Part shown: positions 50,459 to 59,560 of the stretch, in pieces
Layout of the letters: the number at the start of each line of letters is the position of its first letter
Numbering within the stretch: position 1 is the first letter of the stretch
From: Saprospira grandis DSM 2844
Lineage (GTDB): Bacteria; Bacteroidota; Bacteroidia; Chitinophagales; Saprospiraceae
DNA: 64,000 bases
NCBI RefSeq assembly: GCF_000275825.1
Contig: NZ_JH719942.1
Location: 3,202,070 to 3,266,069 of the forward strand
Direction: 5' to 3'
Notes under the pieces: model-generated
Databases searched by the model: none
Seen by the model: the letters and a program-made list of their open reading frames with translations, nothing else
What the model was told of the DNA's origin: nothing
Position numbers and translations under genes: made by a program

Positions 50459-51895
50459 ATGAATCAAACTATACTCAAGCTCTATCAAGAGCATTTTGGC
50501 GAGGCGGCCCAGCACATTCAAGCCCTGCCTCTTTCTGGCTCCGACCGAAAATACTATCGTCTTTCTTCGCCCAATGGCCAAGCGCTAGGGGTCGAAAACC
50601 CCGCAGAAGAAGAGAATTTAGCCTTTGTTTCTTTTACCCAAAGTTTTCTAGATCTGGCCCTGCCAGTCCCTAAACTTTTGGCCCAATCTCTAGACAAAAA
50701 CTGCTATCTGATTGAAGATTTAGGCCCAAAAACGCTATTAGAAAAGCTAGAAGAAGCCCGCAAAAATGAGGAGGGACATTTCCCCGATCGCTTTTATAAC
50801 TACTATGAAAATGCCCTGATTGCCTTGCTCGATATGCAGCTAGAGGGCCATAAGAAAATAGATTATCGCTTGGCCTATCCCAAGGCCGATTTTGATAAAC
50901 AATCTATGCAATGGGACTGCCAGTCGTTTAAGTACTGGTATTTATTACCCGCCAAACTCCCCTTTGATGCCGAAGCTCTAGAGCAAGATTTTGATCGCCT
51001 AGTCGATTTTCTGGCCCAAGCTCCCGCCAACTATTTTATGTTCCGAGATTTTCAGGCCAGAAATATCATGATCAAAAATGAGCAGCCTTATTTTATTGAT
51101 TATCAGGGAGGCCGCCGTGGCCCTTTGCAATACGATTTGGTTTCTCTGCTTTTTCAGGCCAAAGCGCAGCTCTCCAATAAGGACCGTCAACGCTTGCTGC
51201 AAGCCTATTTTAAGGCCCTCAAAAAGCGAGAACCCCATTGGAACCGCCAAGAGTTTGAACGCTATTACCTGGGCTTTGTACTCTTGCGCAGCTTGCAGGT
51301 TTTGGGCGCCTATGGCTTTAAGGGGCATTACCAAAAGAAAGGGCATTTTTTGGCCAGTATTCCCTTTGCACTCGAAAATATTCGCTGGCTGCTCAAACAA
51401 GATGTACTGCCTTTGCCCGAACTCAATCGCTTGCTTAAGGCCCTCATTCGGCAGCCAAAAGAGCAGCTGCCCAAGCCCCAAAAACAGGCGCTCCGCCTGC
51501 ATATTTCTTCCTTTTCCTATAAAAGAGGCTTGCCCGAAGACCCCACGGGCGGACATGGAGCGGGCTTTATCTTCGATTGCCGTTTTATCCATAACCCAGG
51601 CCGATATGCGCCCTACAAAAAGAAAACGGGCCTAGATGAAGAGGTCAAACTCTTTTTGGTAGAAGATGGCGAAATTGAGCAGTTCTTAGCGCAGGTTTTT
51701 CCCATTATTGAGCGGGCCATACAAAAGTATTTGGACCGTGGACATTCCGACTTAGGAGTCCATTTTGGCTGCACGGGCGGCCAACATCGCTCGGTCTATT
51801 CTGCCGAGCGCTTGCAACAGTTTTTGCAAAGTCGTTTTGCAGCTCAGCTCAATATTCATTTGCAGCACCGAGAACGTCCTCATTGGCCAAAATAG
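50459..51895 (+). CDS. Fusion of AmgK-like sugar kinase and RapZ C-terminal domain
   Basis: The 478-residue protein has two domains. Residues about 1-330 form an aminoglycoside-phosphotransferase-type kinase: LSGSDRKYYRLSS (phosphate-binding start), YLIEDLG, the catalytic FMFRDFQARNIMI and YFIDYQGGRRGPLQYDLVSLL. AmgK phosphorylates N-acetylmuramic acid in cell-wall recycling. Residues about 350-478 match the C-terminal domain of RapZ: SFSYKRGLPEDPTGGHGAGFIFDCRF and HFGCTGGQHRSVYSAERL. RapZ senses glucosamine-6-phosphate. The RapZ N-terminal kinase domain is replaced. A role in amino-sugar or cell-wall metabolism is inferred. Confidence 0.85.
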   Translation: MNQTILKLYQEHFGEAAQHIQALPLSGSDRKYYRLSSPNGQALGVENPAEEENLAFVSFTQSFLDLALPVPKLLAQSLDKNCYLIEDLGPKTLLEKLEEARKNEEGHFPDRFYNYYENALIALLDMQLEGHKKIDYRLAYPKADFDKQSMQWDCQSFKYWYLLPAKLPFDAEALEQDFDRLVDFLAQAPANYFMFRDFQARNIMIKNEQPYFIDYQGGRRGPLQYDLVSLLFQAKAQLSNKDRQRLLQAYFKALKKREPHWNRQEFERYYLGFVLLRSLQVLGAYGFKGHYQKKGHFLASIPFALENIRWLLKQDVLPLPELNRLLKALIRQPKEQLPKPQKQALRLHISSFSYKRGLPEDPTGGHGAGFIFDCRFIHNPGRYAPYKKKTGLDEEVKLFLVEDGEIEQFLAQVFPIIERAIQKYLDRGHSDLGVHFGCTGGQHRSVYSAERLQQFLQSRFAAQLNIHLQHRERPHWPK

Positions 51896-51917
51896 ACGGT
51901 TTGTTTTTAAGGTGTTT

Positions 51918-52038
51918 TGGGGCCTCCGCCTCGCTTCGCTCCTCGGCGCTACGTTTCAGGGCTCGCAGCTCTGCTCGGCCCTGCGCCAGCAAGCTGGCTG
52001 GGTCTGGCCTGACGGCCCCCCTTTCACATCGCTAGGCC
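51918..52038 (+). repeat. GC-rich covarying element, copy 18
   Basis: Ends are GGCCT/AGGCC. The variable hairpin is GCCAGC-aa-GCTGGC. The G-rich end is 22 nt after the fusion gene stop. A tail hairpin GGCGGC-ttc-GCCGCC follows. Confidence 0.85.
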
Positions 52039-52079
52039 TGCGGCGGCTTCGCCGCCTGTCCGCTGCAAATAGGACCAAA

Positions 52080-52114
52080 AAAGCCGCATACGCTCTGTTA
52101 GCGTATGCGGCTTT
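52080..52114 (-). terminator. Terminator of accD
   Basis: On the minus strand, the 14-bp stem AAAGCCGCATACGC / GCGTATGCGGCTTT is followed by a T-run. It begins 22 nt after the accD stop. Confidence 0.9.
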
Positions 52115-52136
52115 ACATCATCTTCTCGCCAAGCAA

Positions 52137-52988
52137 TTAGATTTTTTTAAAGAGCGTGAGGATATCGCCCACCTTATCTTTAAGATCCTTGCGTTCCACA
52201 ATAAAATCGAGGAAGCCATTATGGAGAAGAGACTCTGCTCTTTGGAAACCTTCGGGCAATTCCTTTACCTTAATTGTTTCTTTGACAATACGGGGGCCAG
52301 CAAAGCCAATCAGGGCATTGGGTTCCGAGAAGTTAAAGTCGCCCAACATAGCAAAAGAAGCGGTAACGCCTCCGGTGGTGGGGTCAGTCATAAAAGAAAG
52401 GTAAGGCAGGCGGGCATCGGCTAATTGGGTAAGTTTGGCTGATACCTTGGCCATTTGCATAAGGGAGAAGGCTGATTCCATCATGCGGGCGCCACCAGAC
52501 TTAGAGATAATCATGAAGGCGCAGCGGTGTTTGATACAGTAGTCAATTGCCTTGGCAATTTTTTCTCCGGTTACGGCGCCCATAGAACCTCCGATAAAAG
52601 AGAAATCCATAGCGGCAATAACCAGGTCATTTTTTTGGACCTTTCCTTTGGCTACGCTAAGGGCATCGACTAGGCCTGTTTTTTTGCGGGCGGCCTCTAG
52701 GCGTTCGCTATAGGGTTTAAGGTCTACAAAGTTGATAGAATCTACAGCGGCAATATTGTCAAATAATTCCTTGTATTTTCCATCATCAAAGAAGAGCTCA
52801 AAGTAGGCACCAGAGCCTAGGCGTTCATGATGATTACAGCTAGGGCAAACATAGAGATTTTCTCTAAGGTCTTTTACGGTAACCCGGTGTTGGCATTTTC
52901 CGCATTGGTGCCAAATACCTTCTGGGGCTTCTTTCTTTTCTCGGGTAGAGGTAGTAATACCTTTATTGTCTCTTTTAAACCAACTCAT
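52137..52988 (-). CDS. accD: Acetyl-CoA carboxylase carboxyltransferase beta subunit
   Basis: The 283-residue protein starts MSWFKRDNKG, then WHQCGKCQHRVTVKDLRENLYVCPSC, the N-terminal zinc ribbon with four Cys. The carboxyltransferase core follows with FSFIGGSMGAVTGEKIAKAI and MTDPTTGGVTASFAMLGD, the acetyl-CoA oxyanion region. With AccA it transfers the carboxyl group from biotin to acetyl-CoA, the first committed step of fatty acid synthesis. An ATG at 52988 is preferred to a TTG two codons upstream. It is transcribed in the same direction as rimO upstream. Confidence 0.96.
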   Translation of the reverse strand: MSWFKRDNKGITTSTREKKEAPEGIWHQCGKCQHRVTVKDLRENLYVCPSCNHHERLGSGAYFELFFDDGKYKELFDNIAAVDSINFVDLKPYSERLEAARKKTGLVDALSVAKGKVQKNDLVIAAMDFSFIGGSMGAVTGEKIAKAIDYCIKHRCAFMIISKSGGARMMESAFSLMQMAKVSAKLTQLADARLPYLSFMTDPTTGGVTASFAMLGDFNFSEPNALIGFAGPRIVKETIKVKELPEGFQRAESLLHNGFLDFIVERKDLKDKVGDILTLFKKI

Positions 52989-53062
52989 AGGCAATTCATT
53001 TTTCTTCGGTCGGGCCGATGGTTTTGGATGATCTGTGGTGCATCTTTGGGATGCAAAAGGAG

Positions 53063-53098
53063 AAGCCTTCCCCTAAACAACAGCTTGGGGGAAGGCTT
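53063..53098 (-). terminator. Hairpin after rimO, weak terminator
   Basis: AAGCCTTCCCC / GGGGAAGGCTT is a perfect 11-bp stem 3 nt after the rimO stop. On the minus strand only a weak T tract follows, so read-through into accD is possible. Confidence 0.6.
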
Positions 53099-53101
53099 AT
53101 T

Positions 53102-54427
53102 TTATTTTTCTTTGGGGATAATCTTTGCGAAGAGGTCATATTCGGTAGCATCAGTAATTTCTACCCAGGCAAAGTCGCCAAGGCGAAGGTAGTCATTTTC
53201 TTGCATTTCGATAAGGACCTCATTATCTACTTCGGGAGAGTCGAACTCGCTACGGGCCACAAAGTAGCCTCCTTCTATGCGGTCTACCAGTACTTTGAGT
53301 TTTTGGCCAATTTTTTCTTGGTTCAGTTCAAAGGAGATGGCTTGTTGGGCCTGCATAAGGCGGTTGGCGCGTTCGGTTTTCACTTCAGGGCTAATATCGT
53401 CTTCTAGTTGGTGGGCCAGGGTGTTTTCTTCATGAGAGTATTGGAAAGCGCCCACTCTTTCGAAGCGCATTTCTTCGATAAAGGCGAGTAGGTCTTCAAA
53501 CTCTTCTTCGGTCTCGCCAGGGAATCCAACCAGAAAAGTGGTACGTATGGCAATGCCGGGCACTCGGCGGCGGGCTTCTTCAATGACCTCTTTGGTTCCT
53601 TGGCGATCGATTTGGCGGCGCATTCTTTTGAGCACCTCTGTATTGATATGTTGCAGGGGCATATCCAGATAATTACAGACTTTGGGTAATTCTCGGATAG
53701 CGTCAAAAACATCGCTGGGAAACTTAGAGGGGTAGGCATAATGCAGGCGGATCCACTCTAGGCCATCAATATCATTGAGGGCTTGTAGGAGTTGGGCTAG
53801 GCGTCGTTCTTTATAGATATCAAGGCCATAGTAGGTCAGTTCTTGGGCGATCAGCATAATTTCCTTCACGCCATTTTTGACCAAGCCTTTTACCTCTTGG
53901 ACCAAATCCTCGATAGGTTTAGAAATGTGTTTGCCACGCATGAGGGGGATCGCACAGAAAGAGCAAGTACGGTTACAGCCTTCCGAGATTTTGACATAGG
54001 CATAATGCGGGGGCGTCATGAGCATGCGTTCGCCTAATAGATCTTGGCGATAATCGGCCTCTAGTTTTTCGAGTAGGGCGGGTAGTTCGAGGGTACCAAA
54101 AAAGGCGTCTACTTCTGGGATTTCTCTTTGGAGGTCCTCTTTATAGCGTTCGGAGAGGCAGCCAGTTACGTATAGCTTTTCGATATTGCCCTCTGCTTTT
54201 TCGTCGGCATAGGCAAGGATAGCATTGATCGATTCCTCTTTGGCTTTATCGATAAAGCCGCAAGTATTGATAATAATAATATCTGAGTCATCTTCTTCGC
54301 TATCGTGGCTGACATCAAAATCATTGACGCGGAGTTGGTGCATAAGGATTTCGGAGTCGACCATATTTTTGGAGCAACCCATGGTGATCACATTGACCTT
54401 ATCCTTTCCTATCTTTTTGGTTTTCAT
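53102..54427 (-). CDS. rimO: Ribosomal protein S12 methylthiotransferase RimO
   Basis: The 441-residue protein has the three methylthiotransferase parts. The N-terminal UPF0004 domain carries Cys in NVITMGCSKNMVDSE, NTCGFID and YVTGCLSERY. The radical SAM motif is GCNRTCSFCAIPLMRG, and the C-terminal TRAM domain ends LRLGDFAWVEI. Two iron-sulfur clusters are used to methylthiolate an Asp of ribosomal protein S12. The start is ATG at 54427. A promoter-like box and a perfect 16-bp palindrome lie upstream. Confidence 0.97.
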   Translation of the reverse strand: MKTKKIGKDKVNVITMGCSKNMVDSEILMHQLRVNDFDVSHDSEEDDSDIIIINTCGFIDKAKEESINAILAYADEKAEGNIEKLYVTGCLSERYKEDLQREIPEVDAFFGTLELPALLEKLEADYRQDLLGERMLMTPPHYAYVKISEGCNRTCSFCAIPLMRGKHISKPIEDLVQEVKGLVKNGVKEIMLIAQELTYYGLDIYKERRLAQLLQALNDIDGLEWIRLHYAYPSKFPSDVFDAIRELPKVCNYLDMPLQHINTEVLKRMRRQIDRQGTKEVIEEARRRVPGIAIRTTFLVGFPGETEEEFEDLLAFIEEMRFERVGAFQYSHEENTLAHQLEDDISPEVKTERANRLMQAQQAISFELNQEKIGQKLKVLVDRIEGGYFVARSEFDSPEVDNEVLIEMQENDYLRLGDFAWVEITDATEYDLFAKIIPKEK

Positions 54428-54450
54428 TCTCTTTCGTTCTAATTTTTGGC

Positions 54451-54481
54451 CCTAATTATAATTAGGCTAGGCGCAAAGATA
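54451..54481 (-). promoter_or_regulatory. rimO promoter region with 16-bp perfect palindrome
   Basis: On the minus strand TATCTTTG (54474-54481) fits TAnnTTTG. CCTAATTATAATTAGG (54451-54466) is a perfect palindrome beginning about where transcription should start, 24 nt before the ATG. It could be an operator for an unknown regulator. Confidence 0.45.
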
Positions 54482-54637
54482 AAGAAGTTGAACGAAAATT
54501 GCCTTTGTTGGCCAACTTTTAGGCATTTTTGCGGGGCTCTTTTTGGGGAACTTTAGTGGCTAGAAGTTTTTTTAAGGTTAGGGGATCGTATTTATTATTA
54601 TGCATGGCTTTTATTTTTTGCGTTTTGCAGGCCCGCA

Positions 54638-54798
54638 GGCCTAGCGATGTGCAGGGGTGGCCTTTGGGCCAGACCGAGGCGCACAGCGCTGAAGGGCCGA
54701 GCAGAGCTGCGAGCCCCGAAACGACAACAAGCCCTTGGGGGCGCAGTTCGACGACCAGAGGGAGTAACCGCCGACGAGCATAGCGAGGCGGAGGCCCC
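54638..54798 (-). repeat. GC-rich covarying element, copy 19
   Basis: Ends are GGCCT/AGGCC. The variable hairpin is GCGC-tgt-GCGC. It includes the optional module (54719-54768). The G-rich end is 31 nt before the start of the lipoprotein gene. Confidence 0.85.
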
Positions 54799-54829
54799 AA
54801 AAGAAGATTATACATTTAATACCATATAT

Positions 54830-55690
54830 ATGCGATATTTATTAGGAAGTTGTTGCTTGTTTTGTCTTTTATTTGTGGCTTGTCAGTCTGATCAGCCGGC
54901 GGCGGTAGTGGATACCAGGGCTACTGTAGCGGGCTCAAGGGCGGCTGGGCCAGGTTTTCGCTTGCAGTCTTCTGGAGATACGGCTGCGTATGAGCAGGTT
55001 GTTTTGGCCAGAGAGGTAGAGCCCTTTGGGGAGGAGGCACAGGTGACGCAGATTCGTTTGAGTTATCCGAAGATTACGGATTTTAAGGCTACGGAAGTGA
55101 AAGACAGCATCAATGCGGTAATTTATGAGATTATGTTGCTCAATGATGCGGGGGAGATAGCGTATGATAATTTGCAGCAGCGATTGGATGCATTTATACG
55201 GGAGTATGAGATGGCCAAGGAGGAGATGAAAAAGCAGTTAGTTTTGCCTAATCGTTGGACCTGCGAGGTAGAGATCAAGGTCGTTTTGAACAGCAATCGG
55301 ATTTTATCTTTGCAATTGCATGAGGCCAACTTTACGGGGGGGGCGCATCCGAACAGCTATACTCGTTACTTTAACTTTGACTTAAAAACGGCCAAGTTGT
55401 TGGCATTAGAAGACATCTTTGTAGCGGGTTATCAGCAAGAACTATTGCAGACCGCCGAGCGATATTTTCGGATGGCTCGGGAGATTCCGGCAGATAAGCC
55501 AATGGGAGAGACCGATTATGAGTTTCCTTCAGGCCGTTTTTTATTGCCCAGGAACTTTGCCTTGGGGGAAACGGGCATTGCTTTTTGCTTTAATCCTTAT
55601 GACATTGCACCTTATTCTATGGGGACCATAGAATTTGAGTTGCCTTATCAGGCCATCTTGCCAATTTTAAAGCAAGAGGCTGTTTTATAG
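54830..55690 (+). CDS. DUF3298/DUF4163-type lipoprotein
   Basis: The 286-residue protein starts MRYLLGSCCLFCLLFVAC, giving a lipobox LLFVAC and a lipid-anchored Cys at residue 18. The body has the PdaC/RsiV-like pattern: QVTQIRLSYPKITDF (DUF4163 region), LHEANFTGGAHPNSYTRYFNFDL, then LEDIFVAG and the C-terminal IAFCFNPYDIAPYSMGTIEFELPY of DUF3298. Family members occur in cell-envelope and peptidoglycan contexts, but the role is not known. The ATG at 54830 gives the signal; longer frames upstream run through repeat copy 19. A terminator follows. Confidence 0.85.
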   Translation: MRYLLGSCCLFCLLFVACQSDQPAAVVDTRATVAGSRAAGPGFRLQSSGDTAAYEQVVLAREVEPFGEEAQVTQIRLSYPKITDFKATEVKDSINAVIYEIMLLNDAGEIAYDNLQQRLDAFIREYEMAKEEMKKQLVLPNRWTCEVEIKVVLNSNRILSLQLHEANFTGGAHPNSYTRYFNFDLKTAKLLALEDIFVAGYQQELLQTAERYFRMAREIPADKPMGETDYEFPSGRFLLPRNFALGETGIAFCFNPYDIAPYSMGTIEFELPYQAILPILKQEAVL

Positions 55691-55711
55691 ATGTTTTACA
55701 TCATTTTTTTG

Positions 55712-55748
55712 CGCAAACTAGTTCATTTTGAATAGTTTGCGTTTTTTT
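55712..55748 (+). terminator. Rho-independent terminator
   Basis: CGCAAACTA / TAGTTTGCG with a 12-nt loop is followed by seven T, 22 nt after the lipoprotein stop. The gap from 55749 to 56072 is AT-rich. It holds only a 32-codon frame at 55797-55895 that is unlike any family and probably not a gene. Confidence 0.85.
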
Positions 55749-56072
55749 ATGACAAAGAACAAAGTAAATGTTTGACACTAAACAGAACCCTATATATGAA
55801 CAATATGCTGGCAGTCTGCTACCATTGGCAGTTGCACAGCCAGCGCTATAAACAGCCAGAACATATATTGGAGGAACTTAAACTATCACTCTAAAATAAT
55901 GGCCTAAACCCTTAAAAAGAGACAATTTCAGCGCAATTTTTCGCATGAAAAAAACTATCTTAACTTGAGATTATAAGGAAACTAGATGAAAATGGCCAAA
56001 ACTTTCTATCAGTAGGCCATCAGAAGCCACTCCTTCATTAAAGATTTTCTCCATTTCCCCAATCCCAACATT

Positions 56073-56483
56073 ATGCAACTTGAAAAAATCGGAGTAGCCG
56101 GCCCCACGCACTACTTCCAACGTCCCGATGGTATCATTTATACTGAAAGCTTTGAGTCCACTGTGGTGACCAAAGAGGTGTTTATCGCCAATTTTGAGTT
56201 TATTAAAAAGATTGCTTCTGAAAAGAAGGAACCCATCAAACTCCTCATCAATTTTACGCAGGCAAATAAGCTCGATAAAGAAGCCAAGGCCCTCATCAAA
56301 AGTAGTTATCCCAATGATAATTACGGGCAATATATAGAGGCCGTGGCCCTACTCACCAATAGCCGATTGTCTACTCTTATTGGCAATTTTATGGTCGGTA
56401 TTAGCAAAAAAGGACCAAATAAATATCCCGTCAAAATATTTATGGCGGTCCCCAAGGCCGTTAAATGGCTAGACCAATTATAA
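56073..56483 (+). CDS. STAS-like small protein, second cluster paralogue A
   Basis: The 136-residue protein belongs to the same family as the five at 48-50 kb. It has an N-terminal strand GPTHYFQRPDGIIYTES, then IKLLINFTQANKLDKEAK, VALLTNSRLSTLIGNFMVGISKK and YPVKIF with a C-terminal AVKWLDQL. The stretch FTQANKLDKEAK is in the place of SDxRxLKS. It overlaps nothing, and the next paralogue begins 8 nt later. Confidence 0.72.
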   Translation: MQLEKIGVAGPTHYFQRPDGIIYTESFESTVVTKEVFIANFEFIKKIASEKKEPIKLLINFTQANKLDKEAKALIKSSYPNDNYGQYIEAVALLTNSRLSTLIGNFMVGISKKGPNKYPVKIFMAVPKAVKWLDQL

Positions 56484-56491
56484 AGGCAGTT

Positions 56492-56905
56492 ATGAACTTG
56501 AAGGAACTTGGCCAAGTTGGCCCAACCATTTATTACCTCCGAAAAGACGGGGTTATACATACCGTAACCACCAACCCTCAACCCATTCAGCTTGATCTGA
56601 TGATTGCTAACTTTGAGTTTATCAAGACTATCGCTATTGAAAGAAAACAAGCGTTGCGGATGCTCACGGACTTTAGCGGCAGCCAAAAAATGGGCAAAGC
56701 AGAAAGAGATTTTCTCAAAAGCGAACAAATGAAAAGTTATGCGCCCTATATCTTGGGCACGGCTTTGGTCACCCCCAATTTCCTCTCCCGAATGATCGGC
56801 AATTTTGTCATGAGCGTAGGCGCAAATAATCATAATGTAAAACTGTTTGGCCAAGAAGAACAAGCCGTACACTGGCTGCTCCAACTCCCCAGCAGAATCG
56901 TTTAA
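56492..56905 (+). CDS. STAS-like small protein, second cluster paralogue B
   Basis: The 137-residue protein is related to paralogue A: GPTIYYLRKDGVIHTV, ANFEFIKTIAIERKQ, LTDFSGSQKMGKAERDFLKSEQ and LSRMIGNFVMSVG with a final AVHWLLQLP. The ATG at 56492 is preferred over the extended frame that overlaps paralogue A. The pair lies downstream of the lipoprotein gene and is followed by repeat copy 20. Confidence 0.72.
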   Translation: MNLKELGQVGPTIYYLRKDGVIHTVTTNPQPIQLDLMIANFEFIKTIAIERKQALRMLTDFSGSQKMGKAERDFLKSEQMKSYAPYILGTALVTPNFLSRMIGNFVMSVGANNHNVKLFGQEEQAVHWLLQLPSRIV

Positions 56906-56950
56906 GCCAAATAAACTAAAAAAATAATGCGATTATAAAGTAGAGGTTTT

Positions 56951-57093
56951 GGGGCTGCCCCTTCGGCCCTCCGGGCCTGCGGGTCGGGCTGTGTCGCAGC
57001 TCGCAAGTCTGCTCGGCCCTGCAGGCCTTTTTGCTTCGCAAAAAAGGCCTTGGGTCTGCCGCCTTCAGCGGCCCTGCTATCCATCCCTCAGCC
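56951..57093 (+). repeat. GC-rich covarying element, copy 20
   Basis: Ends are GGCTG/CAGCC. The variable hairpin is AGGCCTTTTT-gcttcgc-AAAAAAGGCCT and the second is CCGCC-ttc-AGCGG. The G-rich end is 45 nt after paralogue B stop. Copy 21 faces it in inverted orientation. Confidence 0.85.
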
Positions 57094-57177
57094 GAGGCGC
57101 TGCGCGCCTTTGGCGGGCGCTTCGCGCCCTTCGCAATTGGACCAAATATTTAGGTTTTGCAGGGCCAAAGGCCCGCA

Positions 57178-57298
57178 GGCCTAGGGATGGTAACTGGTGG
57201 CCGCAGGCCAGACCGAGCTTTTGAGCAGAGCGAAAAAGCGATGGGCCGAGCGAACAGCGAGCCAGTGCACAGCCCGGCCGCCGAAGGCGGCAGGCCCC
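57178..57298 (-). repeat. GC-rich covarying element, copy 21
   Basis: Ends are GGCCT/AGGCC even though the neighbouring ATCCCT and GGGCTG motifs are of the GGCTG class, so both ends changed together. The variable hairpin has arms GCTTTTT and AAAAGC. The G-rich end is 57 nt after the kbl stop. Confidence 0.85.
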
Positions 57299-57355
57299 AA
57301 AAGAAAAAGGCCCAAAACAGCAGTTCTGGACCTTTCCCCCAATAGCCATTAGCCA

Positions 57356-58543
57356 TTAGATGACCTCTAGGGCTTTGCCCACTTTGGTAAAGGCGGCAAT
57401 GGCTTTTTCTAGTTGCTCTTGGCTGTGCCCCGCCGACAATTGCACCCGAATGCGGGCTTTGTCTTTGGGCACCACGGGATAGAAAAACCCGATCACATAA
57501 ATGCCTTCTTCTAGAAGTTGGCTGGCCATTTTTTGGGCCAAAACAGCATCATAAAGCATAATCGGCACAATAGGGTGGTCGCCAGGAATGATATCAAAGC
57601 CGGCCTTGCTCATTTCTTCACGGAAAAAGCGAGTATTTTCCTCTAGGCGGTCTCTCAATTCCGTAGATTCCATCAATAAATCGAGGGCCTTAATAGAAGC
57701 GCCAACGATAGAAGGAGCCACCGTATTAGAAAAGAGGTATGGGCGAGAGCGCTGGCGCAAAAGATCCACAATTTCTTTGCGAGCGGCGGTAAATCCACCA
57801 GAAGCACCACCCAAGGCCTTGCCCAAAGTGCCCGTAATGATATCTACACGGCCCATAACGTTGCGGTATTCATGGGTTCCACGGCCAGTTTTGCCCAAAA
57901 AGCCTGTAGAATGGCATTCGTCAATCATAACCATAGCGCCGTATTTATCGGCTAGGTCGCAAATTTTGTCTAGCTGCGCAATGGTGCCATCCATAGAAAA
58001 AGAGCCATCGGTAACAATCAGTTTGCGGCGGCAATTGGCGGCGGCCTGCAACTGCTTTTCTAGCTCCTCCATATTATTGTGTAGGTAGCGGAAACGCTGG
58101 GCCTTACAAAGGCGAATGCCATCAATAATAGAGGCGTGGTTGAGTTGATCGGAAATGATGGCGTCTTCCTTGCCCAAAAGGGGCTCAAAAAGGCCTCCGT
58201 TGGCATCAAAGGCAGCGGCATAGAGGATGCTATCTTCCGTGCCTAGAAATTCGGCAATTTTTTGCTCCAATTCGCGGTGAATATCTTGGGTGCCACAAAT
58301 AAAACGAACCGAAGAAAGACCATAGCCCCGTTGATCGATAGCATCTTTAGCGGCCTGAATGAGCGCGGGATGCGAGGAAAGGCCAAGGTAGTTGTTGGCG
58401 CAGAAGTTGAGCACATCGCCAGCCTCTTGCGTATGGATTTGGGCAGCTTGCACACTATCAATAATCCGCTCGCTTTTCCAAAGGCCAGCCTCTTTAATGT
58501 CTTGGATTTCGGCTTCAAAGCCAGATTTTACATTATCGTACAT
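57356..58543 (-). CDS. kbl: 2-amino-3-ketobutyrate CoA ligase (glycine C-acetyltransferase)
   Basis: The 395-residue PLP enzyme of the AONS family shows [47 protein letters not shown] and [17 protein letters not shown], where the Lys binds PLP. It cleaves 2-amino-3-ketobutyrate with CoA to glycine and acetyl-CoA, following threonine dehydrogenase. The start at 58543 ([13 protein letters not shown]) is preferred to upstream frames. The gene is 4 nt downstream of tdh in one operon. Confidence 0.95.
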   Translation of the reverse strand: MYDNVKSGFEAEIQDIKEAGLWKSERIIDSVQAAQIHTQEAGDVLNFCANNYLGLSSHPALIQAAKDAIDQRGYGLSSVRFICGTQDIHRELEQKIAEFLGTEDSILYAAAFDANGGLFEPLLGKEDAIISDQLNHASIIDGIRLCKAQRFRYLHNNMEELEKQLQAAANCRRKLIVTDGSFSMDGTIAQLDKICDLADKYGAMVMIDECHSTGFLGKTGRGTHEYRNVMGRVDIITGTLGKALGGASGGFTAARKEIVDLLRQRSRPYLFSNTVAPSIVGASIKALDLLMESTELRDRLEENTRFFREEMSKAGFDIIPGDHPIVPIMLYDAVLAQKMASQLLEEGIYVIGFFYPVVPKDKARIRVQLSAGHSQEQLEKAIAAFTKVGKALEVI

Positions 58544-58547
58544 AAAT

Positions 58548-59522
58548 TTATAGGAATTGAGTCTCGTTATAATTCGGTTTCTTGCGCTTTTGCAGCTGTT
58601 CAATCATATCTTTGGTCATGCTGCTCAGGTCGTATTCTTCTTGCCAGCCCCAATCTTGGCGGGCTAGGCTATCATCAATATTCTCGATCCAAGAGTCGGC
58701 AATAGCTTGGCGAAAATCGGGGGTATAGCTAATACTAAAATCGGGAATATGCAATTGAATTTCGGCGGCAATTTCGGCGGGGGTAAAGCTCATGGCCTGT
58801 ACATTATAGGCATAATGGATAGACAGTTGGTCTACTGGGGCCTCCATCAGTTCCAAAGTGGCCCGAATGGCATCGGGCATATACATCATAGGCAGTTTGC
58901 TATCGGCCCGCAAAAAGCAGTCGAAATGTTCGCCATTAACGGCCTTATGGAAAATATCCACGGCATAGTCGGTGGTTCCACCGCCGGGCATAGATTGATA
59001 GCTAATCAGGCCGGGGTAGCGAATCCCTCGCACATCGATTTGGAACTTATCAAAATAGTAATTGGCCAAATCTTCACCCACCTTCTTCGTAATGCCATAC
59101 ATCGTAGAAGGTTCAAGGGGGGGGAATTGCGGGGTATTCTGCTTGGGGGTGCGTCCGCCAAAAACCGCAATAGAGCTGGGGTGAAAAATTTTGCGAATCC
59201 CTGTATTTTGGGCCACTTGCAGCACATGGAGAAAGCCCTGCATATTTACATTCCAGGTGAGCATCGGGTTTTCTTCTCCCTTAGCAGAAAGCAGGGCGGC
59301 TAGGTGGTAAATCTGGCTCACCTTGTACTTTTCGACAATTTGGCCCATGCGTTTGGCATCTAGCACATTGAGTTGTTCAAAATGCCCAATAATCGTTTGT
59401 CGAGGAGCCTGTAAATCGGAGCAAATGACGTTGGCTATGCCATAAATTTGGCGTAGTTCTTCGGCCAGTACGCTTCCAATTTGGCCATTGGCTCCAGTAA
59501 TTAAAATCACTTCTTTGCCCAT
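58548..59522 (-). CDS. tdh: L-threonine 3-dehydrogenase, SDR type
   Basis: The 324-residue protein has an extended-SDR fold with the NAD motif [18 protein letters not shown], the catalytic [15 protein letters not shown] with Tyr and Lys, and [22 protein letters not shown], which is characteristic of the epimerase-like threonine dehydrogenase of Bacteroidota and eukaryotes. It oxidises threonine to 2-amino-3-ketobutyrate. It forms an operon with kbl. The ATG at 59522 lies after repeat copy 22 module sequence. Confidence 0.93.
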   Translation of the reverse strand: MGKEVILITGANGQIGSVLAEELRQIYGIANVICSDLQAPRQTIIGHFEQLNVLDAKRMGQIVEKYKVSQIYHLAALLSAKGEENPMLTWNVNMQGFLHVLQVAQNTGIRKIFHPSSIAVFGGRTPKQNTPQFPPLEPSTMYGITKKVGEDLANYYFDKFQIDVRGIRYPGLISYQSMPGGGTTDYAVDIFHKAVNGEHFDCFLRADSKLPMMYMPDAIRATLELMEAPVDQLSIHYAYNVQAMSFTPAEIAAEIQLHIPDFSISYTPDFRQAIADSWIENIDDSLARQDWGWQEEYDLSSMTKDMIEQLQKRKKPNYNETQFL

Positions 59523-59560
59523 AGTTGTTATATAGTAGCTGGTTTGAAATAATAAGGTTT

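Noticed and set aside
50999-51635. Long open frames overlapping the AmgK-RapZ gene (minus 50999-51592, plus 51078-51635)
   Set aside because: They overlap a gene with clear kinase and RapZ motifs and contain no domain of their own.
55797-55895. A 32-codon frame after the lipoprotein terminator
   Set aside because: It is very short with no recognisable motif, and its composition matches the AT-rich intergenic sequence.
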